Source of the DNA: Pelagibacterium lentulum | GTDB taxonomy: Bacteria; Pseudomonadota; Alphaproteobacteria; Rhizobiales; Devosiaceae | Assembly (NCBI RefSeq): GCF_003992625.1 | Contig: NZ_RZMW01000040.1 | Coordinates: forward strand, 1-64,000 | Reading direction: 5' to 3' | DNA length: 64,000 bases | In this document: positions 8,820 through 18,108 of the stretch, in pieces | How positions within the stretch are numbered: the stretch's first letter is position 1 | Layout: each line of letters begins with the position of its first letter | The notes under the pieces: model-generated | Databases searched by the model: none | Told to the model about the DNA's origin: nothing | The model's input: only the letters and a program-made list of their open reading frames with translations | Program-made: the position numbers and the translations under genes

Positions 8820-10058
8820 CTACCGCAAATTCTTCGGCGCTATATCGGCAATTCTGATCGACTTGCCCTCGCGGGCGCTTTTGAGCGCAGCAATGCCGGT
8901 CAAAACGCTCATGGCGCCAGCGCGGGAGCCGGCCCGCTGGGCCAGTGGATCTTCACGGCCCTTGAAAAGCGTATCGCGCATGATGTTGTCGCCGCCGAAA
9001 TGCCCGCCGGGCGCATGGGGCACTTCGATCCGCTGGACCCCGCCGCCAAAACTTTTGACCAGCAAGATTTCGTCATGGTCCGGCGTATCCCAGGGCTGCT
9101 TTTCATACTGGCGGATTTCGATGCGGCCCTTGGTGCCGTTGAACGCAAGATGGTGGCCCTCAATCGGCATATAGGTGTTGAGCGAATAGGAAACCAAAGC
9201 GCCCGAATTGTATTTGATGGTGGCGCTCATGGTGTCGGGAATATCGATTTCCGGCCGGAAGACGCAACCATCGCGCACATAGCCATCGACCTCGGAAGGG
9301 TCCTCATAAAGCGTGTCGAGAAAGTCGTCTGCCGCGAGGTCAAGATAGAAGTCGCACTTGTCCGAATGCGGGCAACCCTTGCAGCGGGCCGAACGGAACG
9401 GGCCAGCCGGGCCATAGACGCGCTGCTCGCCAAAGGCTTTCACTTCCACCGGATCGGCACCCAGATACCAGTTCAAGAGATCGAAATGGTGGGTCGCCTT
9501 GTGGACGAAAAGCGAGCCGGAATGTTCAGTGAAGGCGTGCCAGCGCCGGAAGTAATCGGCGCCGTGGCTGGTATCGAGATACCAGTGAAAATCGACCGAT
9601 GTAACCGTGCCGATTTCCCCTGCATCGATCAGCGACTTGATCTTGTGGGCCGTGGGCGCAAACCGGTAATTGAACGAGACATCCACCCTTTTACCGGTGC
9701 GCTGCTCGGCATCGAGGATGCGGGCCAGCTTTTCGACCGTTGTGGTCATGGGCTTTTCGGAAATGACGTTACAGCCCGCTTCGAGCGCAGCAACGATAAT
9801 GTCGTCATGATTGTCGTCGCGGGTGCAGACGATCACGGTGTCGGGCTTGTGCTCGGTTAAAAGCGCGCCAAAGTCGTCATAGATCGGCGCGTTGGACTTT
9901 ATCATGGTGCGGGCGCGCTCGGCCCGCATCGTGTTGGTATCGCAAATGGCAATGAGGTCCACCGCATCGGCCCAGCCCGCGAGCAATTCACTGCCCCACA
10001 TCGTCGTGCCACGGTTGCCGGTGCCCACAAGGGCATAAGTGAGGCGGTCTTCGCTCAT
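8820..10058 (-). CDS. Gfo/Idh/MocA-family oxidoreductase (cluster I, last gene)
   Basis: The 412-residue NAD(P)-dependent sugar or polyol dehydrogenase has an N-terminal Rossmann fold with GTGNRG and the family catalytic triplet EKP in VISEKPMTTT. The C-terminal half has the open-sheet substrate domain. A cysteine cluster, CKGCPHSDKCDFYLD (about 225-240), is unusual for the family and may bind metal. GGAG lies 8 nt before the start. It is the last gene of the leftward operon starting at 14692 and probably oxidises or reduces a sugar-derived intermediate. Confidence 0.88.
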   Translation of the reverse strand: MSEDRLTYALVGTGNRGTTMWGSELLAGWADAVDLIAICDTNTMRAERARTMIKSNAPIYDDFGALLTEHKPDTVIVCTRDDNHDDIIVAALEAGCNVISEKPMTTTVEKLARILDAEQRTGKRVDVSFNYRFAPTAHKIKSLIDAGEIGTVTSVDFHWYLDTSHGADYFRRWHAFTEHSGSLFVHKATHHFDLLNWYLGADPVEVKAFGEQRVYGPAGPFRSARCKGCPHSDKCDFYLDLAADDFLDTLYEDPSEVDGYVRDGCVFRPEIDIPDTMSATIKYNSGALVSYSLNTYMPIEGHHLAFNGTKGRIEIRQYEKQPWDTPDHDEILLVKSFGGGVQRIEVPHAPGGHFGGDNIMRDTLFKGREDPLAQRAGSRAGAMSVLTGIAALKSAREGKSIRIADIAPKNLR

Positions 10059-10099
10059 TTGAAATTCTCCAGGAGTGTGAGGCTGGAAGCGTTACGTTC

Positions 10100-10924
10100 C
10101 TAACAGACAGTTTTGAAACGTGTCATACAAGTTTGCAAGACCTCATCGCCAGGTTTTTTCCACCAATTGTCCTGGGAGAAGATTTCAACCTCTTGCGGGC
10201 CATGGAAACCGGCCGCTTCGATCATCGCCCGAATGCCGGGAAGGTCGATGACGCCGTCGCCCATCATGCCACGATCGAGCAGCAGGTCTTTTGTCGGCAC
10301 GAGCCAATCGCAGATATGGTGTGCATAAATGGCACCCATCTGTCCCGCGCGGGCGATTTGTTCGGCAAGTTGAGGGTCCCACCAGACATGATAGACGTCG
10401 ATGGCAACGCCCACACCCTGCCCCAGTTCCACGCAAATATCGAGGGCATGCGAAAGCGTATTCACGCAGACCCGGTCGGCTGCATACATCGGGTGCAATG
10501 GTTCGATGGCGAGCTTCATGTTGTTTTCGCGCGCATAGGGCAGGATGGCGGCGATGCCGTCTGTCACCTGTTTGCGAGCATCCACGATGTCCTTGGATGA
10601 TCCCGGCAACCCGCCCACCACCAGCACGAGGCAATCGGCATTGAGCGCGACCGCTTCATCGATGGCGCGCTTGTTGTCATCGATATTGGTCTGGCGACCC
10701 GCTTCATCGGCGGCGGGGAACATACCGCCCCGGCACAGCCCGGTGACGCGGAGCTTGTTGGTTTCAACGATGCGGGCGGCTTCCTTGAGCCCGATGGCCT
10801 CGACCTGATCGCGCCAGGGCGCAATGGCGGTGATGTCATGGCGCAGGCAACCGTCCACCGCTTCGGCAAAGCCCCAGGACCCGCGCGTGGTTGCCAGATT
10901 GATCGAGAGCTGGCCTTTGCTCAT
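10100..10924 (-). CDS. Sugar-phosphate isomerase/epimerase-like TIM barrel
   Basis: The 274-residue AP-endonuclease-2-like TIM barrel (xylose isomerase-like superfamily) has the metal-site segments LAIEPLHPM (Glu), IDVYHVWWDP (Asp, His) and EVEIFSQDNWW (Glu). Proteins of this family isomerise or epimerise keto-sugars, or act as eliminases/hydrolases on 3-keto-glycosides when paired with Gfo/Idh/MocA dehydrogenases, as here. I chose ATG 10924 because GGGGAGGAA precedes it; the frame extends 10 codons further but overlaps the gene before. It sits mid-operon. Confidence 0.85.
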   Translation of the reverse strand: MSKGQLSINLATTRGSWGFAEAVDGCLRHDITAIAPWRDQVEAIGLKEAARIVETNKLRVTGLCRGGMFPAADEAGRQTNIDDNKRAIDEAVALNADCLVLVVGGLPGSSKDIVDARKQVTDGIAAILPYARENNMKLAIEPLHPMYAADRVCVNTLSHALDICVELGQGVGVAIDVYHVWWDPQLAEQIARAGQMGAIYAHHICDWLVPTKDLLLDRGMMGDGVIDLPGIRAMIEAAGFHGPQEVEIFSQDNWWKKPGDEVLQTCMTRFKTVC

Positions 10925-10950
10925 TGTTTTTTCCTCCCCGATTGTATTTG

Positions 10951-12366
10951 TCATTGTAGTGGCGTCATGGCGCCGGTATCGGGCAGGACAGATGCGCCCA
11001 GCCCCTTGGCATCTGCTATGGTGCCCAGCGAAACGAAACCCTTTTCGATTTTGAGCCGGGCGCGACCGAGCCGCTCCTCGTAAAGATCGCCATGGGCTGT
11101 GAGATAGGCCGATTGCTCGCTATCGGGCGCTCCGGCCATGCCATCGACGAAATGGTGGCCGTTGCGCTCGATATGGGTGGCGCCGATCAGGCTGGCGAGG
11201 ATCAGATCCTGCTGGATGCCCAGCCCGGCCTGGGTGGTGAGATCTTCGGCGGACATGAAAAAGGGCGCGCCGTCCGTTTCGGCGTTCCATTTGGCGACGC
11301 GGGCGGCATTGAGCAATGCGCGGTAAAAGCCCTTGCACGATTTCGATGAAATTCCCGTATAGCCAAGCCGCTTTGCCGTGGCGAAAGCCGATATATCGGC
11401 GTCGGACTCATCGATTTCCACCGGCAGCGCACGGGCGAGCTGGTTGACGGGTGCAGACAGGGCCTGCGCGCGAGCGATTGGTTGTTCGATAAAGATCACG
11501 CGCGACATGAACCGCTTGAGCCGGGGTTCGGCTTTCAGGAGTTCGAGCAATTCCAGCACATGCAATTCGTTGGCATATTGCTCGTTGCCATCGAGGGTGA
11601 GCTTATAATCAGGCACCATGCGATCGAGCACGGCGGCAATGGCGAGCATACGGGCGCAATCGGCCTCTGGGTCGCCCGCCAGCTTGAGCTTGAACCATGT
11701 ATGGCCGTAGGCGGCGATCACCTCTTCAAGGCTTTCGGGCAGGCCATCATTGAGCCGGTTGGCGACCGAATTGGCGCAAAGCGCATCGCCCAGCCCGACC
11801 GTATGCCGAACGGCGATGGTGGGCGCTACGGTTAGCGAGGCGAAAAAGCCATCGAGATCGAAGCCGGAGAGATCGGGCGCGGTGCGCGCATCGATCCCCA
11901 GCGCATTGGATTGCACCAGCGCCGAGGCAGGCCGGTCCATCAACTTGCCAAGTGCGTCGATTACGGCGCGATCCACAAGGGCAAGCCCAAAGGATGCAGC
12001 CAGCCCACCGATATTTTCTGCCGCACAGCGGCGGTGCTGTTCGGGCTCGATGCTGGCTGAAAGCCCGAAAGGCGTATCGGGTTCGGCATTGGCTGCAAGC
12101 TCCATGGCGATATGGAGCGAGCGGCGCAACTGGTCGATCGTATCGTCCGGGGTGAGATCGGGGTTCTTGTCGAACCATTTGGGCATCATCATTTCCGCGG
12201 CCCAGCCGGTCGCGTGATGACCTTCTATCGTTTCGATCTCGACCGAAATGAAAGCCTGCGCGGTGCGTGAGACTTCCGCCACCCCAAACCGGAAGGGAAA
12301 GCGAAAGGCGACGGCGCGCTCATACCCGCGCGCCGCAACGATACGCAGCCTTGGTGCCACCGACAT
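10951..12366 (-). CDS. Enolase-superfamily (mandelate racemase/MLE-like) protein
   Basis: The 471-residue protein has an N-terminal capping domain and a barrel whose active-site residues follow the muconate-lactonizing/dipeptide-epimerase pattern: K226-L-K228 after strand 2, D259 and N261 in LTLDGNEQY, E294 in IEQP, D319/E320 in EIDESD, and K342/K345 in SSKSCKG. The superfamily abstracts a proton alpha to a carboxylate, so an acid-sugar dehydratase or racemase is plausible. It is somewhat longer than usual. ATG 12366 lies 4 nt after the stop of the DUF993 gene, with no strong ribosome site, so translation may be coupled; upstream in-frame starts exist. Confidence 0.78.
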   Translation of the reverse strand: MSVAPRLRIVAARGYERAVAFRFPFRFGVAEVSRTAQAFISVEIETIEGHHATGWAAEMMMPKWFDKNPDLTPDDTIDQLRRSLHIAMELAANAEPDTPFGLSASIEPEQHRRCAAENIGGLAASFGLALVDRAVIDALGKLMDRPASALVQSNALGIDARTAPDLSGFDLDGFFASLTVAPTIAVRHTVGLGDALCANSVANRLNDGLPESLEEVIAAYGHTWFKLKLAGDPEADCARMLAIAAVLDRMVPDYKLTLDGNEQYANELHVLELLELLKAEPRLKRFMSRVIFIEQPIARAQALSAPVNQLARALPVEIDESDADISAFATAKRLGYTGISSKSCKGFYRALLNAARVAKWNAETDGAPFFMSAEDLTTQAGLGIQQDLILASLIGATHIERNGHHFVDGMAGAPDSEQSAYLTAHGDLYEERLGRARLKIEKGFVSLGTIADAKGLGASVLPDTGAMTPLQ

Positions 12367-12370
12367 GGGT

Positions 12371-13537
12371 TTAGCCGATGCCATGCAGCGCCATGGTCTG
12401 GGCCATGCGCTTTGCAGCAAGGTCGGGATCGATCAGCGCACGTGCATCGTCGGCCAGTCGGAACAGTTCCGCCAGATGCTGGGCCGAGCGGGTGGATTGC
12501 TGGCCGCCGATCATGGTGAAATGGTCCTGCAACCCATTGAGATAGGCAAGGAACACAACGCCGGTCTTATAGAACCGGGTGGGCGCCTTGAAGATGTGAC
12601 GCGACAGCGGAACGGTCGGTTCGAGCAGATCGAAGAACTCGTTATCGGCACCGCGTCCGAGCGCATCGAGCGCCGTGGAAGCGACGGGCGCGATGGCATC
12701 GAAAATGCCCAAAAGCGCGTCCGAATACCCGCTATCGTCACCGGCGATCAGTTCGGCATAGTTGAAATCGTCGCCGGTATACATACGCACGGAATCTGGC
12801 AAACGCCGCCGCATGGCGATTTCCTTTTCCTTGGACAGAAGGGAAATCTTGATGCCATCGACCTTGTCGGCATGGGCCGCGATCACATCGAGCGCAACAT
12901 CCATTGCCGCCATGTGGTCGGTCTCGCCCCAATAGCCTTCAAGCGCGGGATCGAACATTTCGCCCAGCCAATGGATGATGACGGGCTGCTTAACCTGACT
13001 GAGGATGCGGGCATAGACGTTCTTGTAATCGTCGGGACTTTTGGCCGCTGCGGCAAGCGCACGGGAGGCCATCAGGATGATCTGGCCGTCATGGGCTTCG
13101 ATCGCTTCGATCTGACTTTCATAAGCTGCGATGATCTGATCGATAGTGACGTCGGGTCCGGGCGCCAGATGGTCGGTCCCTGCCCCGCAGGCAATCAATG
13201 CGCCCGAGCGGGTTTTGGCTTCGGCGAGCGAACGCTGGATCAGTTCCAGCGCCTCGGGCCAACCTAGCCCCATGCCGCGCTGCGCGGTATCCATGGATTC
13301 GGCAACGCCAAAGCCAAGGTCCCAAAGGTGATGACGGAAAGCCAGCGTCTTGTCCCAATCGATGGCCGGATCAACCCACGGATCGTTTTCAGCCAAAGGA
13401 TCGGCGACCACATGGGCCGCCGCATAGGCTATGCGATTGAAATTGGAGGCATCGCGCTTTTGCATGGGCAAGGGCGCGTTTTTCACCTTGTAGGGAGTGA
13501 CCGACCGATCGGGATTGGGAAGAAGAAGTTCAGCCAT
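12371..13537 (-). CDS. DUF993 (dihydrodipicolinate-synthase-like aldolase) protein
   Basis: The 388-residue protein is from a family annotated only as DHDPS-like. The Schiff-base lysine is recognisable as K230 in VDGIKISLL, and MYTGDD (252-257) matches the segment after strand 7 of DHDPS/KDG-aldolase barrels. By analogy it would cleave a 2-keto-3-deoxy acid to pyruvate and an aldehyde, or do the reverse. It is 4 nt downstream of the Gfo gene and 4 nt upstream of the enolase-like gene, tightly inside the operon. The reaction itself is inferred. Confidence 0.8.
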   Translation of the reverse strand: MAELLLPNPDRSVTPYKVKNAPLPMQKRDASNFNRIAYAAAHVVADPLAENDPWVDPAIDWDKTLAFRHHLWDLGFGVAESMDTAQRGMGLGWPEALELIQRSLAEAKTRSGALIACGAGTDHLAPGPDVTIDQIIAAYESQIEAIEAHDGQIILMASRALAAAAKSPDDYKNVYARILSQVKQPVIIHWLGEMFDPALEGYWGETDHMAAMDVALDVIAAHADKVDGIKISLLSKEKEIAMRRRLPDSVRMYTGDDFNYAELIAGDDSGYSDALLGIFDAIAPVASTALDALGRGADNEFFDLLEPTVPLSRHIFKAPTRFYKTGVVFLAYLNGLQDHFTMIGGQQSTRSAQHLAELFRLADDARALIDPDLAAKRMAQTMALHGIG

Positions 13538-13540
13538 CGC

Positions 13541-14692
13541 TTAAAACTCCAGCGCCGGCACGTCGAGCCAGCGGCGTTCTTGCCAGCTCTTCAATCCCAG
13601 TTCGGCAAGCTGTACGCCGCGCGCACCCGCTTCAAGCCCGAATTCCCAAGGCGCGTCTTCGGCGACATGGCGCAGGAACTGTTCCCACTGAACCTTGAAA
13701 CCATTGTCGGCAGGCCAGTTGTCCGGCACTTCTTCCCAATCGTCAAAGAAATCCATGGTCTGGGGCTGATCGGGGTTCCAGACCGGCTTGGGTGTATTGA
13801 CGCGATGCTGGGTCCAGCATTTGTGCAGACCGGCAACCGCCGATCCATGCGTGCCATCGACCTGGAACGTTACAAGATCGTCGCGGCGCACGCGCACCGC
13901 CCAGCTTGAATTGACCTGCGCGATGATGCCGCCTTCAAGCTCAAAAGTGGCATAGGCCGCATCGTCGGCATCGGCCTTGTAGGTCTTGCCCTGCTCGTCA
14001 ACGCGGGACGGGATATGGGTTGCGCCAAGGCAGGAAACCGATTTGACCGGCGCAAAGGTGTGGTCGAGCACATAACGCCAATGGCACAACATATCGATGA
14101 TAATGCCGCCACCGTCGTTTTTGCGGTAGTTCCAAGAGGGACGCTGGGCCTGCTGCCAATCGCCTTCAAAAACCCAATAGCCGAACTCGCCGCGCACCGA
14201 CAAAATCTGACCGAAAAAACCCGAATCGCGCAGCATTTTCAGTTTCATCAGACCGGGCAGGAACAGCTTGTCCTGCACAACGCCATGCTTGAGGCCCGAG
14301 GCGCGTGCTTTCTTGGCAATGTCGATGGCGACCGAAAGATCGTCCGAAGTCGGCTTTTCGCAGTAGATATGCTTACCGGCAGCCAGAGCCTTTTCAAGCA
14401 ATCCGGCGCGGATTTTGGTCGCGCCAGCATCGAAGAAAATCTCGTCTTCCTTATTGGCGAGTGCGGCATCGAGATCGTCCGAATAGCGGGAAACGCCATG
14501 CTTTTCCGCGACAGCCTTAACCCGGTCGAGATTGCGACCAACCAGAATCGGATCGACAACAAGCGTGTCGCCATTTGCAAGCGCGATGCCGCCCTGATCG
14601 CGGATCGCCAGAATGGATCGGACCAGATGCTGGTTATACCCCATCCGCCCGGTGATTCCGTGCATGATTATTCCAAGACGCTTCTGGGCCAC
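13541..14692 (-). CDS. Gfo/Idh/MocA-family oxidoreductase (cluster I, first leftward gene)
   Basis: This is a 383-residue dehydrogenase. The N-terminal MHGITGRMGYNQHLVRSI segment is a variant nucleotide fold and the catalytic motif is EKP in YCEKPTSDD. GTG 14692 is chosen over GTG 14707 because GGGAGG lies 8 nt before it. It is the first gene of the leftward operon (order Gfo, DUF993, enolase-like, isomerase, Gfo), and a TetR-type operator overlaps its promoter about 30 nt upstream. It probably performs the first oxidation of the imported sugar or acid. Confidence 0.87.
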   Translation of the reverse strand: MAQKRLGIIMHGITGRMGYNQHLVRSILAIRDQGGIALANGDTLVVDPILVGRNLDRVKAVAEKHGVSRYSDDLDAALANKEDEIFFDAGATKIRAGLLEKALAAGKHIYCEKPTSDDLSVAIDIAKKARASGLKHGVVQDKLFLPGLMKLKMLRDSGFFGQILSVRGEFGYWVFEGDWQQAQRPSWNYRKNDGGGIIIDMLCHWRYVLDHTFAPVKSVSCLGATHIPSRVDEQGKTYKADADDAAYATFELEGGIIAQVNSSWAVRVRRDDLVTFQVDGTHGSAVAGLHKCWTQHRVNTPKPVWNPDQPQTMDFFDDWEEVPDNWPADNGFKVQWEQFLRHVAEDAPWEFGLEAGARGVQLAELGLKSWQERRWLDVPALEF

Positions 14693-14719
14693 GACCCGTC
14701 CTCCCACCTGTGTGTTTTT

Positions 14720-14761
14720 GTAACTATCCAGTTACTTACTAAAGGTCGCAATGGCCGTCAA
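14720..14761 (-). promoter_or_regulatory. Promoter and operator of the leftward catabolic operon
   Basis: Read on the minus strand: -35 TTGACG (14761-14756), a 17-nt spacer, -10 TAAGTA (14738-14733). Overlapping the -10 is the palindrome GTAACTATCCAGTTAC at 14720-14735, with perfect 6-bp arms GTAACT/AGTTAC. The same kind of palindrome occurs at 15616-15631 on the divergent promoter. The neighbouring TetR gene is the obvious ligand-responsive repressor. Confidence 0.7.
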
Positions 14762-14803
14762 GAGCCCATTGTGACCAATCCAAGTCGCCGGAGAGATTTC
14801 AGG

Positions 14804-15505
14804 TCAGGCTTTTACTGAAGCGAGAATTGTCGCAACGATATGGCTTTCCCACTGCTCCAGCCGCGCCTTGTCCTCAAGATCGCGGTCGAAAATCGCCGAG
14901 AGCGTGTGGCGGTTCGAGAGATAGAAATATCCCAATGCCGCGATAGAAATATAGACGTTGATCGGATCGATCCCTGCGCGGAAAATACCCTGCCGCGCAC
15001 CTTCTTCGAGCACCGATTTCAGCTCCGTCACGAAATTTGAGTGCATTTCGAGAATGGGGCGCGAGCCTTTGAGATGGGACGCGCGGTGCAGATTTTCGGT
15101 ATTGAGCAGACTGATAAATTCGGGATGATCCAGGAAATAGCGCCAGGTGAAACGGGACAGTTCACTCAACGCCTCGACAGGCGACTTGTGGGCAATATCG
15201 AGATCTTTTTCCGCCGTTCGAATGGCCCGATAAGCCTGTTCGAGCACCGCAACATAGAGCCCCTCCTTGTCGCCGAAATAGTGATAAAGCATGCGCTTGT
15301 TGGTGCCTGCGCGTTCGGCAATGGCATCGACACGAGCGCCGCCGATCCCCTTTTCGGCAAATTCGACGGTAGCGGCATCGAGAATGGCGGCCTGAGTGCG
15401 CAAGGGATCGCGCAAGGCTGGCGTAGCTCGGCGTGTGCGCCTAGCCTGCCCTGCCGTTTCGTTTTCAATCGTCACTTGCGCCTGCCCTACCCGCTTAGTG
15501 CCCAA
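14804..15505 (-). CDS. TetR-family repressor of cluster I
   Basis: The 233-residue regulator has a basic N-terminal arm, then a TetR helix-turn-helix (about 36-82: AAILDAATVEFAEKGIGGARVDAIAERAGTNK followed by MLYHYFGDKEGLY). The helical ligand domain follows. TTG 15505 has GGGAG 8 nt upstream; GTG 15475 would give 223 residues and is possible. It lies between the two divergent arms of the sugar cluster. The matching palindromes on both flanking promoters point to local repression relieved by a pathway intermediate. Confidence 0.88.
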   Translation of the reverse strand: MGTKRVGQAQVTIENETAGQARRTRRATPALRDPLRTQAAILDAATVEFAEKGIGGARVDAIAERAGTNKRMLYHYFGDKEGLYVAVLEQAYRAIRTAEKDLDIAHKSPVEALSELSRFTWRYFLDHPEFISLLNTENLHRASHLKGSRPILEMHSNFVTELKSVLEEGARQGIFRAGIDPINVYISIAALGYFYLSNRHTLSAIFDRDLEDKARLEQWESHIVATILASVKA

Positions 15506-15585
15506 ATTCCAGTCTCCCGAACCTGCTCATCCTCAATGCACCGGCGCGCGATAACGCTACTTGTCTGACAAATGCTGAACACCAC

Positions 15586-15631
15586 TTGACAGCATCTTAT
15601 GTCTCGGACAATGTAGTAACCAACTGGTTAT
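15586..15631 (+). promoter_or_regulatory. Promoter and operator of the sugar ABC operon
   Basis: TTGACA at 15586-15591 is followed after 17 nt by CAATGT, a weak -10. GTAACCAACTGGTTAT at 15616-15631 (perfect arms TAACCA/TGGTTA) then covers the expected transcription start. It shares spacing and core bases with the site at 14720-14735. Two further small inverted repeats, TTGTCTGACAA at 15561-15571 and TGTCTCGGACA at 15600-15610, lie nearby and may bind another regulator. Confidence 0.68.
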
Positions 15632-15710
15632 TTACCGGTCCGCCGACCAGACCTTTACGACATCGCGCACGTAATGTGCAAACGGCCGGTATTTTTTGGG
15701 AGGAAAATAC

Positions 15711-17009
15711 ATGACTTTCAGACTGAACCGACGCAAATTGCTTGCTGGAAGCGCTGCAGCACTTGGGGCTTCGGCCTTCGCCATGGGGCCAGGCCGCGCT
15801 TTCGCGCAGGAACAACGCTTGCGCCTCATGTGGTGGGGTTCACAGCCGCGCGCTGACCGCACCTTTGCCGTTACCGACCTGTTCATGGAACATAATCCCG
15901 ACATCGTGATCGACGGGGAATCGATTGGCTGGGACGATTACTGGCCGCGGCTCGCTACCCAGGTTGCCGGACGCAACGCGCCCGACATCATCCAGATGGA
16001 TTACCGCTATATCTTTGAATATGCCCGTCGCGGCGCGCTCGCAGCGCTAGACGATTTCATACCCGATACGCTCGATGTTTCCGATTTTGACGAGGCAACG
16101 GTTCAGGGCGGCGCGGTCGACGGTTCGATCTACGGCATTTCGCTTGGCGCCAACTCATCAGCCATGATGGTCAATGCCGCCGCGTTTGAAGAATTGGGCA
16201 TCGACCTGCCGACAAACGATCTGACATTTGACGATCTGCGCCGGATCGGCGAGGAGATCACCGCCAATTCGGGACGCTCGAATTTCCACGGACTTTCGGA
16301 TAGTTCCGGCGTTGAACCCTTCTTTGAAAACTTCGTCCGTCAGCGTGGAAAAGCACTTTATACCGAAGACGGTGAGCTTGCCTTCGATGCTTCCGATGCC
16401 GAAGAATGGTTCTCTCTCTGGGCTGAAATGCGGGAATCGGGAGCCTGTGTCCCGGCCGAAATTCAGGCCCTCGACCAGCGCCAGATTGAAACCGGCATGG
16501 TCTCACTCGGACACGCTGCGGTTTCCTCCGCGCACTCTAACCAGCTTGTTGGCTACCAGTCACTGAATGAAGATCCGATCACGATGCATGCCTATCCCCG
16601 CATCGCGGCCGGGGTTGGCGGCGGTCACTATCGCAAGCCCTCTATGTTCTTCTCGGTTTCGGCCCAGAGCCAGAACCCCGAACTGGCTGCAGCCTATATC
16701 AACTTCTTCGTCAGCAATCCCGATGCTGCATCGATCCTCGATGTGGAACGCGGCGTGCCGGAATCGGCAGCGGTTCGCGAGGCACTTGCACCCCAGCTTG
16801 ACGACAACGGACGTGCCGCAGTTGAATTCATCAGCGAGCTTGGCGATCTGGCCGGCGCATTGCCGCCCCCGCCGCCGCTCGGTGCCGGTGAAATCGACGT
16901 CACGCTCGTGCGAGTTAGCCAGGAAGTTGCCTTCGGGCAGCACACGCCGCAATCGGGCGCGGAGGCCTTCGTGGCCGAGGCGGAATCGATACTGGCGCGC
17001 GACGCCTGA
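15711..17009 (+). CDS. Sugar ABC transporter binding protein (CUT1, Tat-exported)
   Basis: The 432-residue family-1 solute-binding protein begins with a twin-arginine signal (NRRKLLAGSAAALGASAFA, cut near AFAQE). Features such as RLRLMWWGSQ and APDIIQMDYRYIFEYARRGAL are typical of oligosaccharide or polyol receptors. GGGAGGAAA precedes ATG 15711; the frame extends five codons upstream. It is the first gene of the rightward operon with two permeases, two dehydrogenases and the ATPase. The ligand is unknown but is presumably the substrate of the divergent catabolic operon. Confidence 0.92.
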   Translation: MTFRLNRRKLLAGSAAALGASAFAMGPGRAFAQEQRLRLMWWGSQPRADRTFAVTDLFMEHNPDIVIDGESIGWDDYWPRLATQVAGRNAPDIIQMDYRYIFEYARRGALAALDDFIPDTLDVSDFDEATVQGGAVDGSIYGISLGANSSAMMVNAAAFEELGIDLPTNDLTFDDLRRIGEEITANSGRSNFHGLSDSSGVEPFFENFVRQRGKALYTEDGELAFDASDAEEWFSLWAEMRESGACVPAEIQALDQRQIETGMVSLGHAAVSSAHSNQLVGYQSLNEDPITMHAYPRIAAGVGGGHYRKPSMFFSVSAQSQNPELAAAYINFFVSNPDAASILDVERGVPESAAVREALAPQLDDNGRAAVEFISELGDLAGALPPPPPLGAGEIDVTLVRVSQEVAFGQHTPQSGAEAFVAEAESILARDA

Positions 17010-17024
17010 TCGCAAGTACAGGTT

Positions 17025-17051
17025 CGGCAGCCGCCCAAGAGGGGGCTGCCG
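17025..17051 (+). promoter_or_regulatory. Intercistronic hairpin after the binding-protein gene
   Basis: CGGCAGCC (17025-17032) pairs with GGCTGCCG (17044-17051). It lies in the 151-bp gap between the binding-protein and permease genes and has no T run. Such hairpins commonly protect the binding-protein message and lower permease expression. Confidence 0.6.
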
Positions 17052-17160
17052 TACCTTACAGACGCGACATCTTTTTGCAGCCCTTGCGCCGGCGTTGCCG
17101 AAACGCGTCCATGCGTCGCGAGGGGTTTAAATTGACATCTTGCAAGCGAGCCAAAGGCCC

Positions 17161-18108
17161 ATGTCGACACTAGCCTCTCCCGGCACAGCAAAAGCCACAA
17201 CCGCGCCGAAAAGCGCTGGTCCGCTCAAGCGCTTCTGGCGCAATAACGGGGCAGGCTATATGTTCCTTCTGCCCTGGTTCATCGGGTTTTTCGGGCTTAC
17301 GGCAGGCCCGGCGCTTGTCTCGCTCTATCTCTCATTTACAAATTTCGATCTCCTGACCGATCCGCGCTGGATCGGTGCGGCCAATTATGTACGCATCGCC
17401 ACGGCAGACGCCAAATTTGCCGCCTCGATGCGGGTTACATTCACCTACGTTCTGCTTTCGGTGCCGCTCAAGCTGGCTTTTGCGCTGCTGGTTGCGGTTG
17501 CGCTCAATCGCGGGATGCGCGGACTGCCTTGGTATCGCGCCATTTTCTACCTTCCGTCACTGCTGGGAACCTCGGTTGCGATCGCCGTCCTGTGGCGCCA
17601 GCTTTTTGCCTCCAACGGGTTGGTCAATTCGTTCCTGGCCAATTTCGGAATCGATGGGCCAAGCTGGATTTCAAACCCCGGCACCTCGCTCTATACGCTG
17701 GTGATCCTGGCGGTCTGGCAGTTCGGTTCGCCCATGATCATTTTCCTTGCCGGGCTGCGGCAAATCCCGCAGGACATGTATGAAGCCGCCTCGCTCGATG
17801 GCGCATCGAAATGGCGCCAGTTCTGGAAGATCACCCTGCCGCTTCTCACACCGGTGGTGTTTTTCAACGCGGTGGTTCAGACCATCGATGCCTTCAAGGC
17901 CTTTACCCCGGCCTTCATCATTTCCGGCGGCACGGGCGGGCCGATCAATTCGACCCTGTTCTATACGCTTTATCTCTATCAGGAGGCGTTCGGCTTTTTC
18001 CGCATGGGCTATGCGTCGGCGCTGGCCTGGATCCTTTTGGTAATCATTGCGCTGTTTACCGCCTTCTCGTTCCTCTCCGCTCGTTACTGGGTGCATTACG
18101 ATGACTGA
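17161..18108 (+). CDS. Sugar ABC transporter permease (MalF type)
   Basis: This 315-residue integral membrane protein has six predicted helices, beginning YMFLLPWFIGFFGLTAGPALVSLYLSF. The EAA loop is YEAASLDGASKWRQFWKITLPLLTPV. ATG 17161 is taken as the start; a TTG seven codons upstream is the alternative, and neither has a strong ribosome site. It overlaps the next permease gene by 8 nt. Confidence 0.92.
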   Translation: MSTLASPGTAKATTAPKSAGPLKRFWRNNGAGYMFLLPWFIGFFGLTAGPALVSLYLSFTNFDLLTDPRWIGAANYVRIATADAKFAASMRVTFTYVLLSVPLKLAFALLVAVALNRGMRGLPWYRAIFYLPSLLGTSVAIAVLWRQLFASNGLVNSFLANFGIDGPSWISNPGTSLYTLVILAVWQFGSPMIIFLAGLRQIPQDMYEAASLDGASKWRQFWKITLPLLTPVVFFNAVVQTIDAFKAFTPAFIISGGTGGPINSTLFYTLYLYQEAFGFFRMGYASALAWILLVIIALFTAFSFLSARYWVHYDD

